Shown one piece after another: positions 1 through 10,876 of a stretch of 64,000 bases of DNA. Positions within the stretch are counted from its first letter, which is position 1. Every line of letters starts with the position of its first letter. The DNA lies in contig BCHU01000013.1 in NCBI GenBank assembly GCA_001599715.1, positions 1-64,000 on the forward strand. Direction: 5' to 3'. The DNA is from Phaeotremella fagi. Its lineage: Eukaryota > Basidiomycota > Tremellomycetes > Tremellales > Phaeotremellaceae. A program made the position numbers and the translations under genes. Below the pieces are notes generated by a model. The model saw only the letters and a program-made list of their open reading frames with translations, had not been told where the DNA came from and did not search any database.

Positions 1-29
1 CCCTAACCCCCTAACCCCCTAACCCCCTA
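1..29. repeat. Telomere repeat array (chromosome end)
   Basis: About three and a half copies of CCCCCTAA (TTAGGGGG read outward) open the window, with the C-rich strand as the plus strand, as expected for a left chromosome end. This octamer is the telomere unit known from Cryptococcus and relatives. The array is short, so the assembly probably stops just inside the telomere. Confidence 0.93.
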
Positions 30-525
30 TAGCTCTCTATCATACCCACTGCTTGATGCGTTCATTGCATCCCAACTCCTCTTCGTTGACCCTCCGTGGC
101 CATCAATGTCACAAAATTGGGTGATTTTGACCTATGCCTACATATGTGCCCATAAAATCCCAACCGCTTCAGCCAACCTGCACCCTAAGCCATATTCTGA
201 TAGCTATGATCCATACCTTTCCAACGATGTATCACAAGCAGCAACTATACCCACTCCCTGGCCAAATTCTAAGGGATATAACCCCCTAACCCATTTCTTA
301 CAGAACTGAATATTGAAGTGTCTATACGGTACTCGAGAAGCGAGGATATGTCATCGATCTTACAGGGTACTTTGACGATCGTGTCATTCAATCTTATACA
401 TGTCAAACAGGTCCTTTACAATCTATCAACTTCTATTAACACGTATGTGCGTCAACCCAATGTCTTTCTATTTATTCCACTCTCCGAGCCATTACTCAAA
501 CCCTCTGATCCACATACCCACACTC
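30..525. other. Subtelomeric spacer, no gene supported
   Basis: About 500 bases between the telomere and the 3' end of the first transporter gene. The two small plus-strand open frames here (106-309 and 318-650) have no recognisable domain, signal peptide or supporting splice pattern. The only structured element is one internal telomere-like motif near base 280. Confidence 0.6.
278..292. repeat. Interstitial telomere-like motif
   Basis: A TAACCCCCTAACCC string, a bit under two telomere units in the same orientation as the terminal array, lies 250 bp inside the end. It could be a scar of an earlier chromosome end or of break healing. Chance is a weaker but possible explanation for so short a match. 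Confidence 0.6.
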
Positions 526-2166
526 CTAGACGACAGCGAGTACATCAACTTTGGCAAGCGCATTCTGCTTTTCGTTTTCTTCGACGGCAGCTTCGGAGGT
601 GTCGATGTACGATTGCTCAGATGCGATGCGCTGTTCACGCTTTTTGGTAGCGTATTGAAGAGCATACGCAGCAGGTGGTGACAAGACGCACGTGACGATG
701 ACGCCTAATGTCAGCAATGAAGATACTACCACTCACCGATCAAACCGTTCTTAAAGTATGGCGCTTGGGTCACCGGGAAAAGGACCAAATTCCACCAAGT
801 GATGGTTATGTTAGACGACCATGTCATTGTGTAGAGTGTCAACGATCGCAACTGATCGTCGTCCCGACAGACTTCGTTGGCCCATGAAAAGTTGACGGCT
901 TGACCGATGTAACCCATTCCTGCGAGGTAATACGCAAAGAATCTTGCGCCAGTGGTGATATCAGGGACCAGAAGGATGATTGCTGAGATACCAGCAGCCG
1001 TGGCCATGACGCAGTTGACCCACCAACGACTGTTGACGATATCGGTCAAGAAGGCGAAGAAGGCGGTCGAAGCAATGACTACTGCCCAGACACCACAAGG
1101 GTAGTAGTTGATCTGTGAACTGGTGTATCCTCCGATATTCTTCAAGTACAAAATCATCACAGAGTATAAACCGACAAACTCCATGTTGGTGTTGAGAGCA
1201 AACATGGTGACAAAGGCAAAGTAACGCCACTCCTTGGCAACCTTGCCAAAGACGCCCCAAGTGAGCTTTGTCGGTGTATGAGGGGGAAGACGACTGATGG
1301 CGAGGGCTCGCTCCTCGGCGTTGAGGTACCAAGCTCGAGTAGAGTGTGGTGTGCTGTGGTCAGTGGGGTCGAAATCGCGACTTACTCTGGGAACATGGTC
1401 AAACCGAGAATAACAATTGGCATGGTGATGATAGCGTCGATGATGAAGAGCCATCGCCTGGGGTCAGCTGTGTTGGTCTTTACTACTCACCACCCCGGAA
1501 GACCGTTTTTACCATTGAGCGATGATTGGATTCCACCCTGAAGGACACCGGAGAACCTGGGGTCAGATCGTAACCAACAGTTACTTACAAATTACCACAG
1601 TTACCAATGGCGACGACCAATGAAGCACGTTTCGCGAGCTCAGAGGGTTTGTACCAAGCACCGAGTGCATATTGAGCACCTGAGAAAGTTGATACCTCGA
1701 AAATGGCACAAAAGAAACGAATGACTTGAACCTGCCAAACTTTGGTGACGAAACCGAGACCAAGGGTGAGTAGACCCCAAGCAAAGGCACAGAACGAGAA
1801 CCAATGGGAAAGACGGATCTTGTTGGAAGATACGATCAAACTGTTTGGGAAACCACCGATACAGTATCCGGCTAAAAGTAAGCCACGAACAAAATATTGA
1901 CCCACCAGTGAAGAGCGACACTGCGTTGTTGTAATCTGTACCGACAAACCCAACGTCTTCAGCCATCCCGGTGACATAGGCGTTGGCGAGATTGGCTCGG
2001 TCGAGATAGTTTCTATCGTCAGCAGAGATCTCAGAGTGACCTACACAAACCCGACCAAACAGAGGAAAGGAAGCATGGTGAGATCGATCTTTCGAAGAAG
2101 ATTCTTCTCGGCCTGACTGGCAGGTTTGTCGTTGCGGTAGTCTGCGATTCTTTGTCTCAAACTCAT
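526..2166 (-). CDS. Dal5-type anion:cation symporter (MFS)
   Basis: Membrane transporter of the fungal anion:cation symporter family (allantoate permease Dal5 and relatives), which imports small organic anions such as allantoate, ureidosuccinate or vitamins by proton symport; the substrate here cannot be read. The spliced protein is about 490 aa with six introns. The N-terminus has the cytosolic lead RKIDLTMLP and the family motif DRANLANAY after TM1. The central loop carries PDTPHSTRAWYLNAEE, a form typical of this family, and the C-terminal tail is acidic. The start is the ATG at 2166, directly before MSLRQRIADY. It is divergent from the amidase at 2406 across a 239 bp promoter with three GATA heptamers, so co-regulation as a nitrogen-source uptake and breakdown pair is a reasonable inference. 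Confidence 0.88.
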
Positions 2167-2405
2167 TGTGCTTGGGGGATAGGTGGATGTTGGCGCTACG
2201 ACTGGCTATATATGCTAAAGCCTTATCAGGCTTATCTTGGCGTCGTCTATTTCCGATCGACGATGCTGGAATCGGCTTGTGTGAGGCGTGATTGAGGCGT
2301 CAGCGGCAAGGTCCATCTCGTCCACCTCGGCCGACATTGATAAGGGCGATATTTCCGAAATGTTACAAATACTTCTTTGTGCTTTGGACTGTATTCCCAA
2401 CAACC
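2167..2405. promoter_or_regulatory. Divergent promoter with three GATA-factor sites
   Basis: The intergenic DNA between the transporter and the amidase holds TGATAAG or AGATAAG on one strand or the other at 2222-2228, 2231-2237 and 2338-2344. HGATAR motifs are the binding sites of fungal nitrogen GATA activators (AreA/Gat1 type). A TATA-like stretch (tatatat) lies near 2207-2213, upstream of the transporter start. Binding is inferred from sequence only. Confidence 0.6.
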
Positions 2406-4088
2406 ATGTCGGCTACTCTTGCACCAAGCACCGTTTCACCCAACAACCCCATTACCAAAGACAGTGTCGCCGAGTCTTTAGCTTCAGTTGGAGTCAAAGC
2501 CAAGGATGAAGAAGTTCCAGGCATGACCAGTTTACTTACTGGTATTTGGGAACTATGGAACAAGATCGATCAGATGGAGGACTACGTTCCTGCTGTCGAC
2601 GAGGTAAAGCATCCTCGTGAAAACGTTCACCGACCAACTGGTGACGAAAACAAGTGGAACGCTTGGGGTTGGAAGGCGACTGTCCAGGACAAGAGCGTCA
2701 CTGGGGGTCTGCTCCAAGGAAAGACCGTGTGCTTAAAGGTAGGTCGTAGAAGTGTCCTCACTGACCTCAGGACAACGTCGCTCTCAAAGGTGTCCCATGT
2801 TTACTTGGTACCGATGCTATCAGTGATTGGGTCCCCAACACCGACGCTACCATCGTTACACGTATCCTCGAAGCTGGTGGTGTCATCACGGGTAAAGCTG
2901 TTTGTGAAAACTTTTCCATGTGGGGTGTATCCACTTCTGCAGCTACTGGTCCTATGAGTAACGTCTTTGCTGAAGGCTACTCTGCTGGTGGTTCAAGTTC
3001 AGGTACTGGTGTTCTTGTAGGCCAAGGCGACGTCCAATTCGGTGTCGGTGGTGACCAAGGGGGTAGTATCCGTATCCCTTCGTGTAAGAACGGTTTGGTT
3101 GGGTTCAAACCGTCGTTCGGTCTTATCCCATACACTGGTATTGCTAGCTTGGAGCCAACGCTTGATCACGCTGGACCAATGACAAAAAGTGTTCTTGACA
3201 ACGCTCTGTTCCTCCAAGTCATGGCTGGTGTTGACGGTATCGACGATCGTCAAGGTGCTGGATGTCCATTCCCAGAAAGTGTCCCAAACTACTCAGAACT
3301 CGCTAAAGGTGGTGTCAAAGGGTTAAAGGTCGGTGTCATCACCGAGTCTCTCACCCAACCGATGCACGACCCACGGGTATCAGCCCTGTTACTCAAAGCA
3401 GTCGAAGAATTGGTCGCCCTTGGATCCAGTGTCAAACAAACCTCAATCCCTCTCCATCTCGAGGCTCCACACATCTGGGCTGTAGGTTCCATGCAAGACA
3501 TTGCTAACTCTAGGTTATCGGTCGTATCAGTTCAGCTGCTACCTTTGCTGCCAAAGACTACGGTAGACGTGGTTTGAAACTCAACGACCTTACCGACAAG
3601 ATGCTTCCTCTCACTCAGGACATCTTTGACAAAATGTTCATCTCCGCAACCAACACCATCAAAGATGGCGCCTGGGCTTCCAAGCACCTCCCTCCGTCAC
3701 TCTTTGGTAAAGCTACCAACCTTGTCCGTAAACTACGTGACACTTATAACAAATCCTTGAGCGAATTCGATGTACTCGTCACCCCAACTCTGGTTTACCT
3801 CCCACAAAAGCTTCCACCAAAGGGCTCGACTGTTGTCGAGTTGATGGAAAACTCCAATGGTATCTCTCTCAACACCTCAGCTTTCAACTTGGTAAGTGAA
3901 GTTATGATCGACGCTGACTTCAGACCGGTCTCCCCGCTCTCACCTTGCCCATAGGTTTCCTGCCCAACGCTGACGGTGTCATGCTTCCCGTTGGAATGCA
4001 GATTATTGGTAAAATGTGGGACGAAGCTACTATCTATCGTGTTGCTTATGCTTGGGAGCAAGCTCACAACTGGAAGGAGTACAAGTAG
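2406..4088 (+). CDS. Amidase signature family hydrolase
   Basis: Cytosolic amidase that hydrolyses a carboxamide to acid plus ammonia, acting on an unidentified substrate. Three introns give a protein of about 540 aa, the normal size for the family. The Ser-cisSer-Lys triad can be read: Lys in LKDNVALKG, the cis-Ser in AGGSSSGTG, and the nucleophile Ser in [12 protein letters not shown]. The C-terminal part has the usual LVTPTL and [12 protein letters not shown] blocks. The start ATG at 2406 leads into MSATLAPST. It shares a GATA-rich promoter with the Dal5-type transporter and is followed by a dioxygenase on the same strand, suggesting a small nitrogen-scavenging neighbourhood. No disabling change is seen. 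Confidence 0.92.
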
Positions 4089-4220
4089 GGTTTGAATAGA
4101 ATTCAGGGATTATGCATTGTTATCTTGTCTTTCCTAGATACCGAATGTGACCACAAGAATGTTTACGAGATCCCGACCAGAAGTATATACTTGCTGCAAT
4201 GTCGAGACTTGTCGCACCAA

Positions 4221-5581
4221 ATGTCTACATTCCAACCACCATCACCTACTCTCCCTGGTAAACCCACCATCCCAACATGGCAGCCTCCAGCAGCTACCAA
4301 AGAAGATCTCGACTTTGCTCAATTGCGTACAATCGATTTGTCCATTCTTGACTCTGGTGACAAGGGCAAGATCGACGGTCTTGTTCAAACAGCCAAAGCA
4401 GCGATTCGCGAAGATGGCTTCTTGTTCATCGAAAACTACGGTGTCACCTTGGAGCAGGTGGGTTTTGATTTGATCCCTCTAACCCCAGGTCCATCGTCAA
4501 TTCTCGCTCGCCGAGTATCTTTTGAAAAACATCTCTCTCGAAGATCAAGAGCGTTTGTTGTTCTCACCTGAGGCCAGTGGTATCTGGGCGGGGTATAAGC
4601 ACCCATGGGGATTCAAGGTGAGTCTGAGTAAGGACAGAGCTTATAATAGCGACCCAAAATGGTCTACGACGGGATCACTCAATTCAATTGGTACACCAAG
4701 GAGTGGGCGGACTACAGCTTGGTTCCAGAATGTATTCGACCCTTTATGGATGAGATTTTGGCGTTTAATATTGTGAGTCTTTGTGTGAACTGTCTAACAT
4801 TAGTTTCTGAAAGACTCTGTCAACCGACGTCTCCTGACACTGTTCTCAAAAATTCTTGAACTACCGGACAACTACCTCTGGGACAATGTCCAGTCACAGG
4901 AAGGTGGACCCACGGGCGAAGGCTACTATCGTCACGCTCTTTTTAAACCTTTCACCGATGAAGCAGAGAAGCTCTCCAAAGGACTTCGATTCCATGGTCA
5001 TTGCGACTACGGAACAACCACGCTCCTGTTCAGTGTTCCCATTTCACAGCTCCAAATCTGGTGCACCGATGAGCAGTGGAGATACGTACCCTATAGACCA
5101 GGAGCAATTGTTGTCAATATAGGAGAAACTCTGGAGATCGTCTCTGGCGGTCATTTCAAGGCCACCCGTCACAGAGTCTTCAGACCACCAAAGGATCAAG
5201 CAAATCAAGAACGTCTCTCGATAGTTCAGTTCAACAGTAGTATCGGGAGTTTGAGAATGACGCCCGCTGCAGGTAAGTACCCCACACGTTCTAGCTGACG
5301 CCAGCCTCCCCTCTCATCCAACGTGAAGGCTTGGCCGACTACCAAGGGGCGTTTAGGGAATTTCAAAAAGTGATGGCCAGTGGTGTACCAGTAGGTTGAT
5401 CATGATTCCTCGCTTATCCCAGATCCCTACCAACCGACAATGGCGGGAGATACAAATCGCAGAGACCGTCAACACCACCGACAGCGTTCGAAACGACATT
5501 GGTAAAGACTGGATCATGCAGGATGGAAAGTTGATGAACAAGAGGGAGTTTCACGGGGTTCCAGTGATATTACCAGTTTGA
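4221..5581 (+). CDS. Fe(II)/2-oxoglutarate dioxygenase (IPNS-like)
   Basis: Non-heme iron oxygenase of the isopenicillin N synthase-like superfamily, which couples 2-oxoglutarate decarboxylation to hydroxylation of a small molecule. Five introns, each 31-33 nt, join into a protein of about 360 aa. The iron ligands are visible in HGHCDYGTTTLLF (HxD) and in GHFKATRHRV (distal His), and the 2-oxoglutarate-binding Arg in RLSIVQF. The N-terminal DIOX_N region includes DGFLFIENYGV. The ATG at 4221 is chosen because frame and family similarity begin there; an in-frame upstream extension to 4092 looks non-coding. Fungal relatives include thymine-7-hydroxylase and secondary-metabolite oxidases; the substrate is not predictable. 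It lies 132 bp downstream of the amidase. Confidence 0.9.
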
Positions 5582-5712
5582 TGTGAGAGGCGAGTTGGCC
5601 GTGCATACCATAATGCATAGCCACACTATATCATCAACAGTCCCAAGAACCATTCAGTCGTCCACATGGAGGCTTTTCTCTTCTTCACTCTTCTTTCCAG
5701 AAAGACAACAGT

Positions 5713-6413
5713 TCAGACTCGTCTTGAAGTTAGACATGTTTCTCCAAGGCCTATTGTAACATCAGTGACATTCAGATAGAAGGTGTGGTAGCTACGGACC
5801 GAAGTGAATCGTGAAGAGATCTCTTCAACCACAGCTGGATCCAACCCTTCAAACGGATTTTTAATGGGTCCTGGTTGACCGGTGGTTAATCTGGGTATAT
5901 CCTGTTATTGTCAAAACCTTTACCACAGCTTTAACTCACAGGTACCGCACCACGATCCCAAGCAGCGTCTGCCCAAGCGTTCAGTATCGTCCCAAACGAC
6001 AATTCATTCATAACAGCTAGTTGACGAAGCTGGATCACGAAGAAATACAACTTCTGTGCCAAAAAAGCAGTTCCTGCACCACTAAGAAAACTGTCGAACA
6101 TTGTTGGAGCAAATGTCCATTTTCCACGGCAAACTTGAACGACGACGTATAAGACCACCCCATCTACGATGAGCGTGAATATCAACTTCTTAAGTACCAT
6201 GTTCCAGTCGACTGATGTGTTGGCGAGAGGTGGTACAGCGATCATGTCACCGATTTTCTGGTAAATCATCCGTACTTGCTCAATATCCCCACGGCTGTTG
6301 GCAACGGCAAGGGCGATGATATCTTGTACTGGGATTCTGGTTTTGTGGGGAGAGGAAGAGCGAGAAGTGGAGGGGACAACGGCGAGGGATGTTGGAGGGA
6401 TCGTTTTGGGCAT
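5713..6413 (-). CDS. Unrecognised protein with hydrophobic segments
   Basis: I do not recognise the family. Two exons, split by a short intron near 5900-5940 (GTGAGT donor, CAG acceptor), give about 215 aa. The N-terminus is Ser/Thr/Pro-rich and polar. A helical stretch follows (IIALAVANSRGDIEQVRMIY), then a strongly hydrophobic segment with LIFTLIVDGVVLYVVV and a second, weaker one (AGTAFLAQKLYFFVIQL). The C-terminal exon carries the polar sequence RLTTGQPGPIKNPFEG and ends at a clean stop. The frame stays open across the intron in phase 0, which supports a real gene. It runs convergently towards the dioxygenase, with stops 131 bp apart. Confidence 0.6.
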
Positions 6414-7037
6414 AGTTGCGATATAGATGAGATGTGTAAGATTTGTAGAGTTTAAGAGTTCGGATAACTATTCACGTAGCGACGTGTAACTGTGTTGACA
6501 TGAGGATGCCTGCCATCTGAAAGAATCATGGGAGTCTCACGGAAATCGAAAATCACCTTAGTGACGGTCAGATAGCGTGAGAACATGGCTTGACTGGTCA
6601 TTTTGGAAACGACATTATCTAGGCAAACGAAACGCGTTGAGTCGTGAAGTGGAGGTTCCGGCAAATTAACCGCAGAACTAGTATGGTTTCATTCAGTTCA
6701 ATTGAATACCATCTTTGGGCCAGCACGTGAAATGAAGGAAAGATGTTGAGATCCTTGGCCTAGTCTCATGCTGACGTCGCAGAATCCCTTATGCGTGTTC
6801 TTTCGAAATGGCTAACATTTTGTGGACACGTTACACAAATGGATTGCTGCAACTACATCACACAACGTATGCATTGCGAGTCATTCCCACGTTCTTTTCC
6901 CATGCTCCCTCTGTGTGACCAGACAGCTCCATAGACCACAAGTGTCTTTAATGAACAAATGGTTGTTTATGGGCCATGAATTGTAGTTGTCTTCCGAACA
7001 CAATTTTAACACTACATCCCCCTCAGATCAACACAAC
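6414..7037. other. Intergenic region, no gene supported
   Basis: About 620 bases lie between two divergently transcribed unrecognised genes. A 70-codon minus-strand frame (6452-6664) lacks any domain and abuts the 5' end of the gene before it, so it is not called. I see no repeat or strong regulatory motif. Confidence 0.5.
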
Positions 7038-8119
7038 ATGCTACCAATCGAATTTGAACTTCCTGCTTGGCTGTCAAAGAAACCTCCAAGGTCTCTCGTG
7101 TTCAATATCAACAGTGTCGCAAACGAACAATGTCACTATCTTGCCCGAGCTGGCATCGAGCCGTATCTCAATCCCTTCGGTTTACTATGTTTGCGTGCTG
7201 TATATTTTACTACATTTCTCTGGACCCACGAAGGGAGAGATTACCAGGTTAGTTGATAATCACTTAGCATCTTGCTGACACGCAATTGTTTAGTTGACTA
7301 GACATCAGTTGGATATAGCTTGGAGGACAGCGAGGAGAGCCAAAGACGTGAGCGATGAGGTTTTCAACGTGCTCGCGCGACACCCAGGGCTTTCGAATCT
7401 GCCAGAAATCGTGAAGATAGCTATACTAGATATGAATGACATAGTGAGTCTTATTGCTGAGTCGTGATTGACCACCACATAGCGTTATGAGCAAGAGCGT
7501 AAGTCGGCAGTTCCCATAGGTTTGTCCAATCCAACTCTCCATAGGAGTGCTTTGCAATTTTTTCGATCAACTGGATCTTCTAGAACGGAGAGGTACTCTA
7601 CCTGAACCTTGGAGGGAAGATGGTCTAGACATTGAATCTATCCGAGACCTTAAAACGATGAGATCAGACGCGTACATAGACACCAACACCCCATTGCGTC
7701 TAGCTCACTGGCTTGTTCACACGAGGGAGATAATTCCTGTGTGGTTGCGACTTGCATTCAGCCACTTGAATGCAAAGGTGTTGGCGGTCAATGCAAAATT
7801 TCCCGATCTTCCACCAATCTGCTTGGACATCGACTCAATGCATCAAGAGCTACAGGTGAGTTTTGATATCAAGAAGCTGATGTCTTACTGTTAGCGAGTA
7901 AAAGAGGTCAACGCGGAGCAGGATCAGGTCAAACGCTCCTCCGATGACGCCGATTCATTCCCGTATACTCCACAGGAGGACGTTACCGTTGATGTGCCGT
8001 TCATTGGTTTCAAAGATGATGAGACGATCCCATTGTTGGCTGTATCGGTTGTACACCATTTGAGACAGAGGAGCTGGGCGAAAAGAGGTGATCACGGTTT
8101 GGGATGGATCTCGATTTAA
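7038..8119 (+). CDS. Unrecognised soluble protein
   Basis: No family recognised. Five exons join in frame into roughly 290 aa, starting at the ATG at 7038 (MLPIEFELPAWL). The protein is predicted soluble and partly helical, with a charged segment (LTRHQLDIAWRTARRAK) and an acidic linker near the C-terminus (RSSDDADSFPYTPQED). It ends in RQRSWAKRGDHGLGWISI. Introns are 39-46 nt with good GTGAGT, GTTAGT or GTAAGT donors, and phases agree throughout, so the gene looks intact despite its unknown role. It may be a lineage-specific subtelomeric gene. The next gene, a transporter, starts 124 bp downstream on the same strand. Confidence 0.65.
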
Positions 8120-8242
8120 CGTGACTTTGTATTTCAATGTCTAGGTGCCTGTGGGAAGCAGTTGTAGAATGATTATGTAATGTGACGCGACTCGATTGTG
8201 ACTCTATGACGTTGCGTTCTCAACTGCTTTATCCCAGACATC

Positions 8243-9599
8243 ATGCAAAATCACGATATTCCCCTTCAATCTGTGCCGTTGGAAACCCCCGCGGTGCTCC
8301 AGACGACTGGCCATGCTGAGCAGTTTACGCATCGAAAGCGACAGCAAAGGGCGGCGTTGCTTGGTTCCGTCATTTCGCAGTTGCCCATCTGGGGTAGGTG
8401 TCTCCATTGACTTCATCTGATCACCAGGATTTGCAATGAACTATGGAGTCTTTCAAGATTATTGGTCAAGTAATTGGACACTGGGAGGTAATCAAGTAGT
8501 CACTGGAGTCATCGGAACGACCACCAATGGGGTAATGTACCTGTCGATGCCTATCCTCTTTGCACTCTTTACGCGACGTTGGTCTCGATATCGTCGAGTA
8601 TCGAGCGTATGTGGAACGTGCTTGGCGTGTATAGGCTTTCTAGGGTCATCTTTCAGCACTCAAGTTTGGCATTTGGTCTTGACACAGGGTATCATTGCCC
8701 CACTTGGATGTGCTTTGATCTACAGTGCAATTACGTTGTCGTTGGGAGAATGTTACAATAATGGCAATCGGGCTTTAGCCTATGGACTGTGTTTATCTGC
8801 AAAGAATATTGTAGGCTCAGTGGGTCCATTCTTGTTTCGGTATCTACTAAACAATTATGGCTTTCGAACCACCTTACAAATTTGGACAGGGGTTTTAGCG
8901 GTATCCAGTTTGATCTCAATCGTCCTTGTCCCAAATACTACCATGGAACAAAGATCCAGGCGAATCCCCTGGGCATTCACCAGACACCTCACAATTTGGA
9001 TCTACATCATTGCTATTATCTTTCAGAGCTCTGGTTATGGTGTTCCCCAAACCTATCTCAGTACATACGCACATGACGTTACTGCACTTTCAGAAACATC
9101 TGCAACCCTGCTATTGACACTTTTCAACGTCCCGGGGATCCTCGCTTCATCATGTTTTGGTTACCTCGCAGATAATCCTCATTTCAGACTATCGGCTCCA
9201 ACCATCAGTGCCATATCCTCTGTCAGCTCAGCCCTTGCGGTCTTACTATTCTGGGGATTGACTTATAAAGACAATTTGGTTCTGTTGGTGATGTTCTCTG
9301 TCACATTTGGTTTCTTTGCTGGAGGTTACAGTGCCGTGTGGGGTGGGTTCTTGGATGAAATGGAAGCAGAGTCGATACAAAGGAATGAAGCGATCGACAT
9401 GGGTATGGTATACGGATTGTTGAACGGTGCAAGAGGTGTTGGGTACGTGGTAGGGGGTTTAGTTAGTGTCCCACTTTTGAAAGTGGGAAGTTTGTCGTCT
9501 GGAAGTTTTGGTTACAGCTCGACCTATTGCGTTTTGATCATCTTCACTGGGATGTCGACGTTGATGGGGGGTTGGAGATTGCTGTGGAAAGTGAAGTAG
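8243..9599 (+). CDS. Monocarboxylate-type MFS transporter
   Basis: Plasma- or organelle-membrane carrier of the fungal monocarboxylate porter (MCT/Mch-like) group. One intron near 8393-8430 separates a cytosolic N-tail of about 50 aa from a 12-TM body of about 385 aa. The join yields GFAMNYGVFQDYW at TM1, the place where this family has its (N/S)xGVFQxY signature. Later blocks include GYGVPQTYLSTYA at TM7 and a GGYSAVWGGF segment in the second half. The substrate could be a monocarboxylate or riboflavin-like compound; fungal members are diverse. It sits in tandem with a short-chain dehydrogenase, so uptake followed by oxidation is a possible partnership, inferred only from position. Confidence 0.82.
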
Positions 9600-9701
9600 A
9601 TGCAGAACTTGCACGCGGCTATCGTTTTTTGACCGTGCCCGAAGCGGTTAGAGCTGAACCGATAAATAAACAACATCGAGTTGGTTCTTCCAGCAAATCC
9701 A

Positions 9702-10805
9702 ATGTCTTCCGAAGCGCATGCTGCACTTGCATCCACAACTCTTCCTGGCAGAACTGCAGTAATCACCGGGGCTACAGCCGGTATCGGTGCTGCCGTTGCA
9801 CGTCGCTTTGCTGAGCTCAAATGTGGTAGAATCGTCCTACTTGGAAGGAGTAAAGAAAGAGGAGAAAGTGTTTCTGCTGAAGTCAAAAGGGTATCTCCTG
9901 AGACTGAGTGTATATTTATACCTGCGGACCTATCGTATGTTGTGAAGATGACTCGGCTGATCCCACAGTACAGTACAAGGAATGAAGGAAGCAGGCCTGG
10001 CGATAGAAGCAAAAGCAGGTACAGCTGGAGTTGACTACTTGGTAAGGATCTAAAGCATGTCGCGCTCATCGTAGATTCTTTCTGCTGGTGGTCCAGCCAA
10101 CGGATCGTATCGTGAAACCGTAGATGGGTGAGTGAGCTACATGTGACCTTCTGACATCATAGGATCGAAGAAAGATACGCAACTCAGGTTGTAGCAAGAT
10201 TTGCGTTATCATTGATCGCAACTCAAACTGGGGTACTGGCTAAAGGAGCTGTGATTACCTCGATCGCAGCTCCAGGAAGATCGTTAGACACTTTGGACGC
10301 GACCGACCTGTCCCTCAAAAAAGTACATGAAGCTGGAACATGGACGATACCGATGTTTGTGCAACAATCGAAAAGAAACAGCACCGTCATTGACGCCTTT
10401 ACAGAGGTAGGCTATGTCGCATCGTCGCTTACAGTAGGAATTTCACGAACGCTATCCAGATTACCACTTTTATCACGTCTATCCTGGTAAGTACTAGAGA
10501 GACAACACTGACCTCAGGTGCGATACGTACAAACGTGTTACGAGACGCCGATTTACCTTTCCCTATCAATTACCTGTCACCGTTGACATTCTATTTTGGT
10601 GAAAGCGCAGAGGCTTACTCAAATGTACCCGTATATGTAGGTCCAATCCAAGGCTTTCTTTAATCTCTAGATGTCTGTTCATCCCGAGAAATTCCCGGCG
10701 ACGTTTTACGATAACAAGTTGAAAGAAGTTGCTATCAGTAATTCGGCATCTATCAAAGAAAACAGAACAGCTGTTTGGAGCACGCTGGGGATGTTGATCA
10801 AATGA
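9702..10805 (+). CDS. Atypical short-chain dehydrogenase/reductase
   Basis: NAD(P)-binding Rossmann protein of the SDR superfamily. Six exons give roughly 300 aa. The nucleotide-binding motif TGATAGIG and the following RR/GR residues are clear near residues 22-60, and LILSAGGPANG replaces the common NNAG segment. A Ser-containing strand (VITSIAAPG) is present, but I find no YxxxK catalytic pair where it should follow; the spot reads LDATDLSLKKVHE. YHVYPGAIRTNVL later matches the PG motif of the fold. Some fungal SDRs share this DLxLKK pattern, so it may be a natural subfamily rather than decay. The ATG at 9702 fits the family N-terminus. Confidence 0.8.
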
Positions 10806-10876
10806 TCGCGGCGCGCAAGTTCCTATCAAATTGTCAACTGGAATGCATTTCTCCACACTTCACTCCAACCCTCTCC

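Noticed and set aside
106..681. Open frames of 60-110 codons in the first 700 bases
   Set aside because: Low-complexity or shadow translation, no domain, no splice support; several overlap the 3' end of the transporter gene antisense.
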